A DNA stretch of 64,000 nucleotides from Citrus sinensis (Eukaryota; Streptophyta; Magnoliopsida; Sapindales; Rutaceae): positions 25,893,501-25,957,500 of the forward strand of contig NC_068557.1 of assembly GCF_022201045.2 (NCBI RefSeq), read 5' to 3'. The translations under genes and the position numbers were made by a program. Positions 1-12,260 of the stretch are shown one piece after another. The notes below the pieces were generated by a model. That model was not told the DNA's origin and did no database searches. It saw nothing but the letters and a program-made list of their open reading frames with translations. Within the stretch, counting starts at the first letter, position 1, and each line of letters opens with the position of its first letter.

Positions 1-200
1 ATGAAATAATGATGACCCATCCTCATCCTCTAACTCCTCATTTATATAAGAAGGAGATTCCTACAGTTGAACAGAAGATAATGCAACCATGTCAAGCCTA
101 AAAATGCAGAAGAAACCAAGGTTTCTAAACTTAAAAAATTTGGTCTGTACGATTAATCCTATGTCTTACAAATACAGCTAACAACGATGGGCTGTCTCAC

Positions 201-1457
201 TTTGTTTTCTGGTTCAGTTTCAACACATGGGGCCTCCCATGCAAGCATCATGTCATACATCAGACGGCGGAACTCCGGATCACTCAGATAATCTGGATTT
301 CTAGAAACCATGTTGAGTGCTTGGTATGAGCAGAACTCTACAAAATTTCTTGTATACGTCAAAAGTTGCTTAACAGTCTCAGGCAGCTCAATGTCAAAGC
401 GGTGCTGTAATTCTGCAGTAGAGACTTTAAGGATCCTGCAACATTCAGAAATGTGTTAGAGGCATTACAATGACAAGAAATAACACTTTTCAGCTTAGTT
501 GTTGAGCATCGTAGCATCATAGGAAAGGATATAATTGTTCTGAGTATCTCAAAGTTGTTTAAAAGTATACTAAACACAATTTCATAGTGCATTTCACATT
601 CGTTTCTCATCAATCATTTTCACATCCAATCAAATAGAGGCACCATCGCAAAATCAAGCACACATCCAAGCAGTTTCAGTAAAAATACAACTCAAATTTG
701 CAGTATGCGTATGGCATCAATTTATTATGCATCAAGCAACAGTAACAATGTATGCAAAACCTAATAAATCTGCTATGATACAACATTGCATACCACAACG
801 CAATTAAAAGGCTAAATCCAGATTGAGCCAAAATTCCAAGCATTTAATGTCATTGCAAGACAACTTTCTATACTGAAGAAGGCTTACTTATGAGAAGCTT
901 ATAAATACACATCTATTCCCAAAAAAAAAAAGGAAAAAAGAAAAAAATTCTGATTCTATCAGTTTCGAAAATCCATCAAATAAAAAATGAATCTTTCTAT
1001 CCATGTATATATGCATTGTAACATAAAATTAGCTAAAACACTAATTGAATTCTAACCCCACTCATTTCTAACATCCACCAGGTGAGGGGGGAAAAAAAAA
1101 AGAAACTTTACGCAAATACATCAAAAGGGAAGATCTTGATGATCCCACCCAAACAAAAAAGGAATTACACGAAAAAAAAGACCCATTTCACAAGGCGGCA
1201 TTCTCTTCCAAATGAATCAACTTTGATGAAAAATCAAACATTACTAATTATGAAGAAGAGTGAAGAGGGTACTTGGAACAACGGGCGACAACAGAGTTGG
1301 CGATAACAGAGAGCTGAGGAATGGGCCCGGGAGAATCGACTAGGGAGTCTTCTTCATTGGTTGAAGATTTCTTCTTGCGCTGAAACAGAGACCTGATTGA
1401 GTTTTGATGAGTTTGCATGAAATTCTCCAGCAGTCCTTTCTTTACAACAGCTTCCAT
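201..1457 (-). CDS. Unnamed conserved plant protein, 5' part (two exons, runs off left edge)
   Basis: Two coding exons on the minus strand join in frame: exon 1 1273-1457 (ATG at 1457) and exon 2 201-435. Exon 1 starts MEAVVKKGLLENF and contains FQRKK and IPQLSVIANSVVARCSK. Exon 2 gives ILKVSTAELQHRFDIELPE, then VKQLLTYTRNFVEFCSYQAL and RRLMYDMMLAWEAPC. Both have GT donors, and exon 2 has a clean AG acceptor. Together they encode 140 residues ending in phase 0 at the donor by position 200, so the rest lies left of the window. I recognise the pattern as a plant-specific uncharacterised family that is soluble and probably alpha-helical; I see no catalytic motif, signal peptide or membrane segment. 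The start lies 415 bp from the divergent MIA40 start, so the two probably share a promoter region. No function is assigned. Confidence 0.75.
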
Positions 1458-1872
1458 TTTGAAATTTGCTTTGTTTAAATGATATTGATTCAAGATTTTC
1501 TCTTCGTTTTATGCATATAGTTAAGCTATAACGCTTCCATTTTCTGATTGATTTTCTATCGAGATCAATGAGCTTCCCCTGTTTCTATTATTCGTTGGTT
1601 ACTTTGGCTGGTTTCTCTCTCAAGTAGTTGCTTTTATTTTGTTGTTTTGTTATTTTTTTTTAAGTTTTTAAAAAATACTTTTTAAAGCGTCAGCGAGAAC
1701 TTTTGCTTTTGAAAAGTCATCATTATTTCCTTTTACTATTTTTATAAACTTTTTTCCGTATGACTTAAAAAATATATTTGTATTTTTACATTTAAAAAAA
1801 AAAAAAAAGCCTCGGCTGCTCACTGCCAATTACCCAGTAGCATTATTTCCAATTACCATCAACAAGGGTAAC
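1458..1872. promoter_or_regulatory. Shared divergent promoter region between the unnamed gene and MIA40
   Basis: The 415 bp between the two divergent start codons must hold both 5' UTRs and core promoters. The sequence is rich in T and A runs (1655-1800), with no clear TATA box at a standard distance from either ATG, as is common for plant housekeeping genes. Bidirectionality is inferred from gene orientation only. Confidence 0.5.
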
Positions 1873-3965
1873 ATGGGTCAAGTTCAAAGCGAGGCAATTG
1901 ATCAGACAGAAGGGGAGCAGTCATCACCATCGTCACCAGACAGTTCTCAACGTGCTGCTTCCATTGAATCTCTTATTGCAGGTTGCTTTAGTACCCTTAT
2001 TCTTTCCTAGCTATTTTACATTCCACGTGGGCGGACACTGATGCCGGTGTTTGGTGTGTGTTTTAAGTATGGTGTATGATTGCTACATGTTTGTAGAAAT
2101 GCCTGAGTGAACTATAGTTTATCTTTTTGATGTGAATAATGTGGAATTTTAATCATCAAGCCGACCTGTATGAATTCTTGCTTAGAAGTTGACTCTAAGC
2201 AGTTGACTACGGAAATTCTCAATCTGGTTCTTATTTATTGCTTTAGGCATTATGAAAATAGTGGGAATCCGAGTCCATATTCATTGGCAGCTTGTGATGC
2301 ATAATATAGTATGTTTTGATTCTAGGATTTTGAGTTTGTTAATGTTAACTTTGTTTATGCATGTTCTTTTCTTGTATCTTTCCCTTACTTGAAGGCAGAA
2401 CATAACTTTTCGAAAATAAAGAAGACAGAACATAAAGTAACTTCCCCTTCAAGCAAGACTGAAAGCTCCAATTACTTCTGAATTCAAAGATATCTCTTTC
2501 CTTTTAATTTTGCTTAATAGGGAAGCCGCTGTATCCTGAAAGGGATTGCATTCTTAGTGAGCTGTGTTATTTTTGGGTTTTGGGCTATTTTTGCTCTGTG
2601 TAGAGTTTTGAGTGTTTTGTTTCCCTTGGGACTTCCGGTCCTCTTCTTGGTGGATGTGTAGTTCCATTAATCCTGAAGGATTTTTTCATAGTTTAATATA
2701 TAGTCTTTTGTCTGTTAGCAATAGAGGGAACCAAAAAAAAAAAAAAAAAAAGTGAAAGCTCCAATTAACTGAGCATAAATAGAAATTTCTACTTCTCAGT
2801 TTTGTTTTACAAAAGTTTTTACTTACCAAGTAGCATTGTTACATTATGTCTACAACATTGGAGGTGAAGATACAGTAATGAGAATTTTTTATGGTTTTGG
2901 TTTATTGAAGGCATAAGCTTTTTATACTTTTACTTCTTCAGTTCTTCTCGGCTCTTTTCTAATGCTACATATTATTGTGTTCTTTAAGGTTAATTCTGCA
3001 TTGTAGTTGTGTGCTGTGTTCTTTGAGGTTATACTGCATTGTAGTTGTTGAAACTGCATCTGCAACATCTTTTGCATTGGTTCTTTCTTTTGTATTATAC
3101 TTGACAGTTTCACTATCTGTTTACACAGAAGCTGCAGCATATGGTGATGATGAGAATGAGGTTAGTTAACTTTTTTGTAATGATATAGTTGTCTATTTCA
3201 GAATAGCTACTAAAGAAGATGAATTTCATTTTCAGTCTCTGGATGAGAAGGCTCAGAAAGCATTAGAGTGCCCTTGCATAGCTGATTTGCGAAGTGGCCC
3301 ATGTGGGGCTCAGTTTTCAGAGGCATTCCTCTGTTTTCTGAAAAGTACTTCCGAGGAAAAGGTAATTTTGACTTGATTTAGATTGTTAAGACATTGTAGA
3401 GCTCAAATCATACCAACTTTGTATTTGTAGAATTTAATAAACATATGCCTTTTTGTGCCATCATGAAGCTGGCCATAGCACGTATATTTCTCCAGAAAGT
3501 GGAAGGCTTAGCCTATCCTTTCAGATTCTTAAGTCTTATTCCACTGGAAATTGTATATTCATAATATTTCTATTCATTGGTTGGCGGAAGAGCTAAAAGA
3601 ATCGACTTTGTACTGTTTCATTTATTTTATTGCATCCTCTCAATAACCAAACTGTTTCGTGTTTTGTTGGTCTTCATGCATGCTATCAAGCCCCTGGATG
3701 TTTTAATAAATTTTTCATCTGAGAGTTACTTCCCATATTTTTGTCCATAGCCCTCACATATTGAATTTTACTTATTCTGTAGGGCTCGGATTGTGTGCAT
3801 CCATTTGTGGCTTTACAGAACTGTATAAAAGCAAATCCCAGTGCATTTTCTAAAGACATTTTAGAAGAAGATGAAGTCAAGAATGAGGAAGAACCACCCC
3901 CAGAGTACAAAATTATTCCTCCCGTTTGGTCCAAGGAACCTAGAACTCCAAAGTCGAAGCTTTAG
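1873..3965 (+). CDS. MIA40: MIA40-type oxidoreductase of the mitochondrial intermembrane space
   Basis: Four exons: 1873-1981, 3129-3160, 3236-3361, 3783-3965; 149 residues. The redox CPC motif (ECPC) is followed by twin Cx9C pairs, CGAQFSEAFLC and CVHPFVALQNC, the hallmark of the MIA40/CHCHD4 fold. In this family the CPC pair oxidises small Cys-rich proteins as they enter the intermembrane space and is re-oxidised by ERV1. The N-terminus is Ser/Gln-rich with no membrane anchor, like other plant MIA40s and unlike the yeast protein. The last three residues are SKL, a canonical PTS1 peroxisomal signal, which fits the dual mitochondrial/peroxisomal location reported for Arabidopsis MIA40. Exon 2 codes for only about 11 residues. 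The start was chosen because MGQVQSEA matches plant homologues and joins exon 2 in frame. Confidence 0.92.
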
Positions 3966-4556
3966 GGAACGCTTAACATTTTTCATGTTACTTTCTTTTA
4001 CAATGTAGAACTCAGTTACCTTAAGATTCAATTGTGTAGGATTAGCTGAGTTGATGAAGACGACATAATAGTATTCTCATTTCCCAGCATCTCCACTTTG
4101 ATGCACAATATGGATTACAATTTGCAAAGCAACTTCTGGCTTTGTGTTTGCGGATTGTGAACAAATGTTGTTCCCACCCCCAAATTTTGATCCATTGGCT
4201 ATTGTACCACTAATAAAAACTCTTCAATTTAACTTTTTGTTTTCTTTTTGGAATTTATTAATTGATGATGTGAAGTACCTAATATTGATAAAATTGTGTC
4301 ACTTGCTCATAAAATGGTATAATAGGCATGGTATGGTGGATTTTTTTTTAATTAATTTTTTGGAAGCAAAAATATAGACCGGAATAGTTAACTAATAATT
4401 GAATTTTAATTTCTTTGTGTTATTATGTTCTTTCTATTCATTTTTTTTCTATATAATAAATATTAAATTATAAAAATAACATAGAAAGGCCATTTAAATA
4501 AGCGTAATAAAACCTCAGTTAAAACACAAACACTCACATCAGAGAGTCTCTGCGTA
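3966..4556. other. Short intergenic stretch
   Basis: This holds the MIA40 3' UTR and the promoter of the next gene. It is AT-rich, with long T runs near 4330-4450. I see no gene, TIR pair or clear TATA box. Confidence 0.5.
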
Positions 4557-7500
4557 ATGGCTTCTCTTGCAACTTCTTCATTCTCTTCGCTGCAGTTCCT
4601 CCCGCGACCCAAAATTCCCCAACCACCCTTCTCCTCTCCTTCTCTTTTGCTCCGACAAAGAAGAACAACCTATCAGTTTTCCTCCCTCGTCGTTTCTGCC
4701 CAAAACGACAAGAAGTCAACAACTACAAAGGAAGTGAAGAAGAAAGCAGAGGAAGTTGAAGTGGAAGTCGAAGAAGAGTTGCCATGGATTCAGGAGAAAG
4801 CTTTGGACTTGGTGGAGTTCACTGGGTCAGTCACCCAAGCCATTCCTGGTCCCAGGGTCGGCCAGAGCAAATTGCCTTGGATTCTCGCCGTCCCATTAGC
4901 TTATGTTGGCGTTAGCTTTGTCATTGCTTTTGTCAAAACAGTCAAGAAGTTCAATTCTCCTAAGTTCAAACGCAAGAAATTGGTTAGTGGAATTATCTCT
5001 AAACCCATCTTTTCAATTTCTTATTTTTGCTTAAAGTAAATGAGAAGAAGAGATTTTTACTCTCCATTCCCTGTCATTTTGTTTTGAGAACTAGGATATG
5101 TTTAGTGTTGATGTTTTGTTGTTTTTAATCTGAATGAAATCACCATCAGTTGCTTAAAATGGGTGTTTCCCGAATATTTTAGTTGTTTCAAAATTAAGTA
5201 GAAGCACAGCAGCTACATGTTAGATTTCTTCACTCTGATTGAGGGTGTTGCTAATTTGAGATTATGTATGTTTAGGTCAACAAGAATGCAATGGTATGCA
5301 AAACAATAGATGAATTGTTCCAGAAAGGAGGAGATGCAGTAAATCCACCTGCTTTAAAGGGGTTAGTGCAAAAGGTGAGATACATGACACTGATGTTGGA
5401 ATATTCATCTGTATTATATAATATCAAGTTTTGAGACATATGATGCTTGATTGTCGCTCTATTGTTTCTTAGATTTTGATACCAATTGCTAATTCACATC
5501 CAGACAGGTTTTAGCATGGAAGATGTTCTGCGGAAGTACATTCGTTATGCATTGAATGAGAAACCATTTAACCCGGATCTGGTTGTTAACTTAATCCAGC
5601 TCAGAAAAGCTTCTATGCTGGATGACTCCCAGGTTGCTGAAATTTTGAATGAAATCTCAAGGCGTTTTGTTCGAGAGAAAGGTAACTTTGGCATTGCACA
5701 GCTTTTAGTTCATACTATTGTTTTTATCCTGTGTGGCAATTATCTGTTGATTTCATATTGATCTATAAAGCATACCATCTTTCACTTTTGTTTTATTCTA
5801 GATGAAGATGCATTGGATGAACAACCACCAATGCAGGCTTTGTTTGTATTCGATCCTGTTCATAACATCTGCTGTTTTCTTCATATGAAATGGTGCAAGA
5901 GGTGGGTAATTTGTGTACCAATTGTATCAAACTAAGCACTACAAGAAGTGGATATGAAAAGAATTCATACTTGGTGTTTATTGTGGCCTATAAATCATTC
6001 CAGTGCATGTTTCCTGGGGTTTTCGTAATATGCCAGTTAGGTAATTTGTTTTTTATATTAGTGTTAGGTAATTTCGTTCTTTAGTTGAAATTTCAAAGAA
6101 ATAGTTTTCTTTCATATAAGATTTGGGTGATAAAATTGGAAATATTGCTTTTTAGTCTTTCAAGCCTTGCGCATGTTTGCGAAATCCTGGGTAATTTTCA
6201 TTTGGTAATGTTCAATTCTTTTAGGACTTGCATGAAATCTACGTGCTAAACATTTTTCTGCTGCGATTGCATATCATGGCTTGTTAATGCATGCCTAAAA
6301 CTGTAGCTCAAGTAAGATTCTGGTTTGACTTGCATTATGCTTGCGGTTGTCATAAAGATGCAGTCATTGCGCTGAAGAGACGGGGAAATTATATTTGGAG
6401 CATAGTTCTGTAGGAGTTTTATCCTGAAAAGTAGCAAATGGACATCCAACTAAAAACCTTAGTCCGAGAAATCCATGAATGTAATTTATGATTTCCTGTC
6501 ACATTTTTCTTTCTCTTTATGCTTCTTTTCTTCCTGGTTACTGGTATGGTGAACATGGAAATACTGAATGACCAGACAAATTGATTCATTACTATATTTG
6601 AAGAATTGCCCCAGCATTGATGATTATCTTTTTTTCTTTTTTTTTCCTCCCTCAGGTCCAGTTGTCATGAATATGTCTGGGTACTCTGAAAAGGGATTTA
6701 AGAGAAAACTTGCTGTGCAGGCCCTTTTTGGAAAAGTTTTCTATCTGTCTGAGGTAAATAATGAAACATCTGTATGGTGACCTTTTATTGACTCCTATTT
6801 CTTGCTTCAACTGTTTTTGGCCTTGTTTCTTTTTTCTGTGAAACATAATTTTAGCCCTTATTCTGTTAATCTTTATGAGAGGGCTTGAAAACTACCTTTT
6901 GAAACAAGTCATTCTTTCTTATTCTGTTGAAATGGGTGTTTATTCTGGGAAGGGTCTCTGATATTGCAGCTCTCATTTTTGTATGAAATTTGATTTGATA
7001 TAGACATAGGGATATGGGCCTAAATCTGTTGAACAATTCAAGCTGCCTTTTTCTTTTGTTTTTAGTTCGGTTTAGGTTATGTCCCCGCAGTGCTTCCTGC
7101 GGGTTGAACTGTGCACTTGGTCTTCTCAAATATTTGTGCTCAGGGATGACATGGTTTCTTTGATATTCTGAATCTTATTTTAGTCACAATATCTGCATTT
7201 GTATGGGTAAAACAATGATCTTTTGTGTAATCCACTTGCATGTGGTTTTCCCATTTAATTCCACTTTTTTGCTGGACTGAAGTACTCTCCAGATGCTATA
7301 TTTGAATTTGATTTCGATAGAACTTCATTAAATTAATACTCGATAAGTTGATAACCTCGATTAAATAATAGTTTCGGTCCCAATCTGGGGCCAACATGAT
7401 AAATAATAATTTGACAAATTTATTCGATAATAAATTTTCAAAATGATCTTATTTTTCTATGAGATCCAATTAATACATAAACTAATAATTAATTAATTTG

Positions 7501-8302
7501 AAACTAAATACATATGATTAGCGTATGGATTTTTTTTTTTTTGGCTGTACTGACATAATGTTTTATGCATTTAATCAGTTATTGTTGTATTCTATATGCT
7601 ATGTTAAGAAAAATAAGAGAGAAATCGGCTTAATATATTGTTTCTAAAAAGTCTTTTCCTATGAGTTACCATTTAATCGTAATCTAGTTAAAGAATTATC
7701 AAGTGACTAATTTACTCAATCAATATCAAGCTTAACAGAATCACTGCATTCTTTAATTAGACTACCTCTATACTTAATAAAAATTCATATTATGAACGTG
7801 ATATCATCTTTATTAATTAATAATTATTAATTTATCGATATATTAATATTTGTTAAATTAATAGATTTTTCGTGAACTAAGGCTATTAATTTATCAGGAT
7901 TCTACTGTTGCTTGATTACTTTTAATTTGTGTGTACTTACTCTGAATAAAATTTTCTGTTGACTGTGCTTTTGGTTCTAACTTTTTGGTTCAGCTGCCAG
8001 AGTTCTGTTCAAGGGATAGCTCCTTGATTGTCAAGGAAATATTTGGGGTGACAGAGTAAGCCTTCATTCTTGCAGACTTTATTCTTTTATTCAGCATTTC
8101 CAAGTTGAGAAGAAATTCTAAATGTTAGCCATGCTCACCATAAATTATGTCTCCTGTTTGATCTGTGCTCAGTGAAGATGCAGACAAGCTACGGCAACAT
8201 ACTCTCTCAGAAGCTGGGGACATGGACTCACTTGAGAAGATGGTTAACGATTCTGATTCAGAAGAAAATTCCAATGAGAACTCATCCGAAGCTGCTCCTT
8301 GA
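4557..8302 (+). CDS. Plastid-targeted membrane protein of unknown function
   Basis: Six exons: 4557-4982, 5276-5374, 5504-5681, 6656-6753, 7994-8055, 8173-8302; 330 residues. Residues 1-48 are Ser-rich and poor in acidic residues, as in chloroplast transit peptides. A Lys/Glu-rich stretch follows (about 55-75), then one hydrophobic segment at about 105-128 (WILAVPLAYVGVSFVIAFV) and a basic face. The soluble part has conserved-looking blocks: FSMEDVLRKYIRYALN, DDSQVAEILNEISRRFV, GYSEKGFKRKLAVQALFGKV and LPEFCSRDSSLIVKEIFGV. The tail is acidic and Ser-rich. The pattern matches an uncharacterised plant plastid family; I suspect the Arabidopsis neighbour of ILP1 (At5g08540) or an EMB1923-like protein, but cannot decide. 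No catalytic motif is visible. Intron 4 (6754-7993) is long and contains a probable old insertion. Confidence 0.82.
7318..7900. mobile_element. Probable old non-autonomous insertion in an intron
   Basis: This very AT-rich block begins near an ATTAAATTAATACTCGATAA motif and contains a GTTTCGGTCCCAATCTGGG core. It ends near TTTATCGATATATTAAT and TATTAATTTATCAGG, giving an imperfect inverted relation between its ends (CGATAA / TTATCG). The layout resembles a repeat family I have met in other plant introns, but I cannot name it and see no clear target-site duplication. Confidence 0.35.
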
Positions 8303-9542
8303 TTTACGGTACCAAGCTGAAAGTCTCTTTATTTAGAGAAGAGGAAAGACAAAAGTTAAACGAAAGGTTAATTCTAGGTGGTTCTCCAAATAGGAATTGT
8401 TCGTAGCAAAGTCTTCTCTACAACACATCATCTTCTTCTCCTGGATCTTGAAAACTTAAAATTTTTTGGTGAGATTGTGAGTTCTTATTCTGTCACATAC
8501 AATGCAATTTTATACCGTTTGTCTGAACAATTTTGGTAGAAACGATGATCTTGTGTATTCGGATGCACAATTAGGGGGGGGGGGGGGAAATCATCCGTCT
8601 TTTGTGTTATTTATCATTATGTCAAAAATAATTCAAATTAACAGCTGTACATTTCTTCACTAAATGACATCCATACAATTAACAGATTGAATGATTTGAA
8701 TCACACAGTAGCCATTCAAATTACAGGTCATATTATTGTAAATTTATAATTAACTTAGTGAAATAGTCAACAGTTTTGGAAGCTCTTTTTGTTTTGGAAA
8801 ATTTCAACTCATCCCCAAATGTTTTGATATAATTCAGTAAAAAATTATAATTTTAAAAATTATTTTATATATTAAAATATTATTAGTCTCTAGACAAATT
8901 CTTTTATTTTATATTTGTATTCAGTAAAAAATTTTAAAGTCAATTTTTTAATTATTATATACGAAGGATATAATGGTTAAGAAAGAGATTTTAGTGTCTT
9001 CTATCTAAAATTTGGGAGTCTTCTTAATTATTTTTCTAAATCTTGCGGGTGTATATGTTATTTTTTTTATTTTACTTCTATTCTTCTCATTCTTTCTCAA
9101 AAATTACATGCACCTCTTTGTTTTTTATTTTTTACTGAAAAAAATTAGGAAGATAAACTTTAAATACTTATTTTTTATCTGAAATTATAATTATACATAT
9201 ATTACTTATAAATTTTCAACAATAGATTTACTACGTTCACTAATGGATAATTTTAACGGCAATTGGAGCGTGTTTTAAGTTTTCAATACGCTAGAAGTTT
9301 TATTGAAGTATGTCAAAACCTTTGGGGGTGGATTAAAATTTTCCCCTTAGTTTTGGTCCTTCTGGATACAAATATCCATGTGGCTAACTGGGAAGTAAGC
9401 CACAATTTAGATATTACAGTTGAAACTACCGAACGAATTAAACAGCTATCGACTGAATTGAATTCCAGGCGGAGAAATCGAAGCCCACGACGCTGAACTA
9501 ACGCTTACAAAAAAGGGGGAAAATTGAGAAACCAAACTTTAT
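8303..9542. other. Intergenic region upstream of LIP1P
   Basis: This AT-rich spacer holds the 3' UTR of the plastid membrane protein gene, a poly-G run at about 8574-8587, and the LIP1P promoter. The open frame at 9263-9496 starts at TTG, resembles no family I know and is not called. Confidence 0.5.
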
Positions 9543-9548
9543 TATAAA
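9543..9548 (+). promoter_or_regulatory. Putative TATA box of LIP1P
   Basis: TATAAA lies 55 bp before the chosen ATG, in ATTATAAACG. Position and match are right for a plant core promoter, leaving a 5' UTR of about 20-30 bp. Confidence 0.45.
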
Positions 9549-9603
9549 CGAGCTTGAAAATTTTAGCATTTTGTTTCCACAGCCAGAAAACGAAAACAGC
9601 AGA

Positions 9604-12260
9604 ATGATTCATCAAGCGATTTGGAAACCTTCAAATTCAATTTCATATTCAATCCCGTCGAAAATCCGGTGCGAGTCAAGAACTGACACGGTGAAGATGA
9701 AGCCACCACAAAGACAACAAATGGGTCTGCACACGGGGAGAGATCCGGATGTGAAGAAGCCGGAGTGGCTGAGACAGAAAGCTCCACAAGGTCAGAGGTT
9801 TCAAGAAGTTAAAGAATCTCTTTCCTCATTGAAACTCAACACTGTTTGCGAGGAGGCCCAGTGCCCCAATATTGGAGAGGTCTCTGAATTTATCTGAATT
9901 TGTTCAATGTTGTGTTGTTTGAACACTTTTTCTTTCCCAACTTCTACTAGTTGTAACGTATTGGATTTGGGTGTGACTTTTTTTTTTTGGATAGAGGATT
10001 TAGGTGTGACTTAAGCTGAATGTTTGATTTTTTTTATTATTTTTTTGGGCAGTGTTGGAATGGAGGTGGGGACGGCATTGCAACTGCAACGATCATGCTT
10101 CTTGGAGACACCTGCACCCGCGGCTGCAGGTTTTGTGCTGTGAAAACCAGCAGAAACCCTGCACCACCTGACCCGATGGAACCTGAAAACACTGCTAGGG
10201 CCATTGCTAGTTGGGGGTAGGTTTTAGAAAGTTCAGTGGTTTAACTTTATAGTTGGCAATCGTCGCCTAGTCGGCCAAATTGTCCATCAGCTGTCAGTAA
10301 CATTAGTAACATACCTGCTGCTATAGTCTATAGAATATTTCATGTGTACTTTGGTAATGAATCGTGTAAAGTACCGTGAGTTCTTTGCTTATAATATAAT
10401 GTTTTTCGTCAACCATTTCTTCTTTTGTTGACCTTGTAGTGATCAAGCATACCGTTCCTTCCCCACCCCCCAATGACACTCTATGAATGTATTTCCGAAG
10501 GACCATGATTCTCTCCTGATCTGATCATATCCTGAGCAAATAACTCAATTGTTGATTGGTAGTTAATAAATAAAAAAATAATAGAAGTTGAATCTTACCC
10601 ATATACTACTACTAAAAAACACATGGCAGAAGATCTTGAAAAGTTCAAAAGAGATCAGATCAGGAGAGAATCTTTTTCCATTTCCGAAATAGTACTTGAG
10701 TTTGATATCTGGCTCTTGGTCTACTGTTCCATGAGACTTTGGAGGAATAGCAGTAACTTTTAGTTGATAGGATCCTCAGAGTTGATCCAGTTTTGAGAAT
10801 GAATAGATTAATTGTTAAGTCGAAAGCTTTGAGTTGGTTAAACCATAAATATTTTGTCAAATATATTTAGAGGATACTTCTGCTATTCTGCCTGGTGCAT
10901 CAATATGCATATTTGCAGAAATTAAAGCTGCTATTATCTTAACTAACAATTTTGCACATGGCTTGATTTTTGTAGGGTGGATTATATTGTTCTAACGAGT
11001 GTAGATCGTGATGATATTCCTGATGGTGGTAGTGGTCATTTTGCACGGACAGTCAAAGCTATGAAGGTCTGCATCTCATTCTTCCTGTGTTATTGAGTTG
11101 CTTTTTGACCGTTAGGTTCATCAAGATATTAATGGAGAAAGAGATTGGAGTTTGAATGAAAAACTTGATTGAATTTTCTACAACCCATTTGCAGAAACAG
11201 AAACCTGATATCATGGTTGAATGTTTGACGTCTGATTTCCGGGGTGACCTCAGAGCTGTAGAAACTCTAGTTCGCTCAGGCTTGGACGTCTTTGCCCACA
11301 ACATTGAGACTGTGAAACGGCTCCAGCGAATTGTCAGAGATCCTCGGGCTGGGTTAGTTTCTTGTTTATGAGATTTTATATTAAATTTTGTTTTACTTCA
11401 TCAATGAATTGACTGGCTTAAGGATTAGTATCACTAACTGAAAGAATGGTTTGATTAGATCAGTTGCTGTTCATTATTATTGATTGCAAGTCCTAATTCT
11501 GCTATATAGTTTGGTAATGCAGGTATGAACAAAGCCTAGAAGTTCTAAAACATGCTAAGTTAAGCAAGAAGGGTCTGATAACAAAATCATCTATAATGCT
11601 GGGCCTTGGAGAATCTGATGATGATTTGAAGGAAGCAATGGCTGATTTAAGGTCTATAGATGTTGATATTCTGACACTTGGGCAGTATCTTCAGGTAAGT
11701 TTAAATGCAAACATTCTGCAATGTATATCTATATAAATAGCAGAGCCAGAGTCTTAGCTCATTTTTAAGCTGGCTGCGTTCTTTCCTGTTATGCCAGTTT
11801 TGCAAAGCTATCTTACGACTGCTCGGTGCTTGCATTTATTCCTACTAACTAGTTGAACATTAACTGTTAGTTGGTCATATTTCTGCAGCCAACGCCACTA
11901 CATTTGACAGTCAAAGAATATGTTACCCCAGAAAAGTTTGATTTCTGGAAGGCATATGGGGAGTCTATTGGATTCCGTTATGTAGCCAGTGGACCCCTGG
12001 TAAGCTGGTTCTAGTCTTAAGCTTTTAGCAATTCTAATGTATTTGAAGTTTATTCTGACATGAACATACATTTTGGTGGACTTTCAACATTGCAAATTGG
12101 ATGATTATCAAGATCAATTAGTTTCTTGCAAAGTGGGCAAAGATTAACTGACTTATTCAATATGTTGTTTTTCTAGGTTCGATCATCTTACAGGGCGGGG
12201 GAGCTCTTTGTTAAGACCATGGTGAGAGAAAGGGCTAAAAACACTGTTGCTATGCCATAG
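9604..12260 (+). CDS. LIP1P: Lipoyl synthase, chloroplastic
   Basis: Seven exons: 9604-9879, 10053-10216, 10976-11066, 11195-11352, 11523-11694, 11889-11999, 12177-12260; 351 residues. It inserts two sulfurs into octanoyl groups on lipoyl domains, using two [4Fe-4S] clusters. The auxiliary-cluster motif CX4CX5C is [12 protein letters not shown], split by intron 1 just before the last Cys. The radical-SAM motif CX3CX2C is CTRGCRFC, and the C-terminal RSSYRAGE supplies the serine ligand. Other family blocks are [16 protein letters not shown] and LGQYLQPT. A Ser/Arg-rich transit-like leader of about 50 residues, and closer resemblance to plastid than mitochondrial LIP1, suggest the plastid isoform that serves pyruvate dehydrogenase there. 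ATG 9604 was chosen over an upstream in-frame TTG; it lies 55 bp after a TATA box. Intron 2 holds a small inverted-repeat element. Confidence 0.95.
10507..10672. mobile_element. MITE-like element in LIP1P intron 2
   Basis: The ends are a perfect 20-bp inverted repeat: GATTCTCTCCTGATCTGATC at 10507-10526 and its exact complement at 10653-10672, enclosing AT-rich DNA. At 166 bp with no coding capacity it is MITE-sized. A convincing target-site duplication was not found, so the superfamily is open. Confidence 0.6.

Noticed and set aside
9263-9496. 77-codon open frame upstream of LIP1P
   Set aside because: It begins at TTG, resembles no known family, and ends before the LIP1P TATA box.
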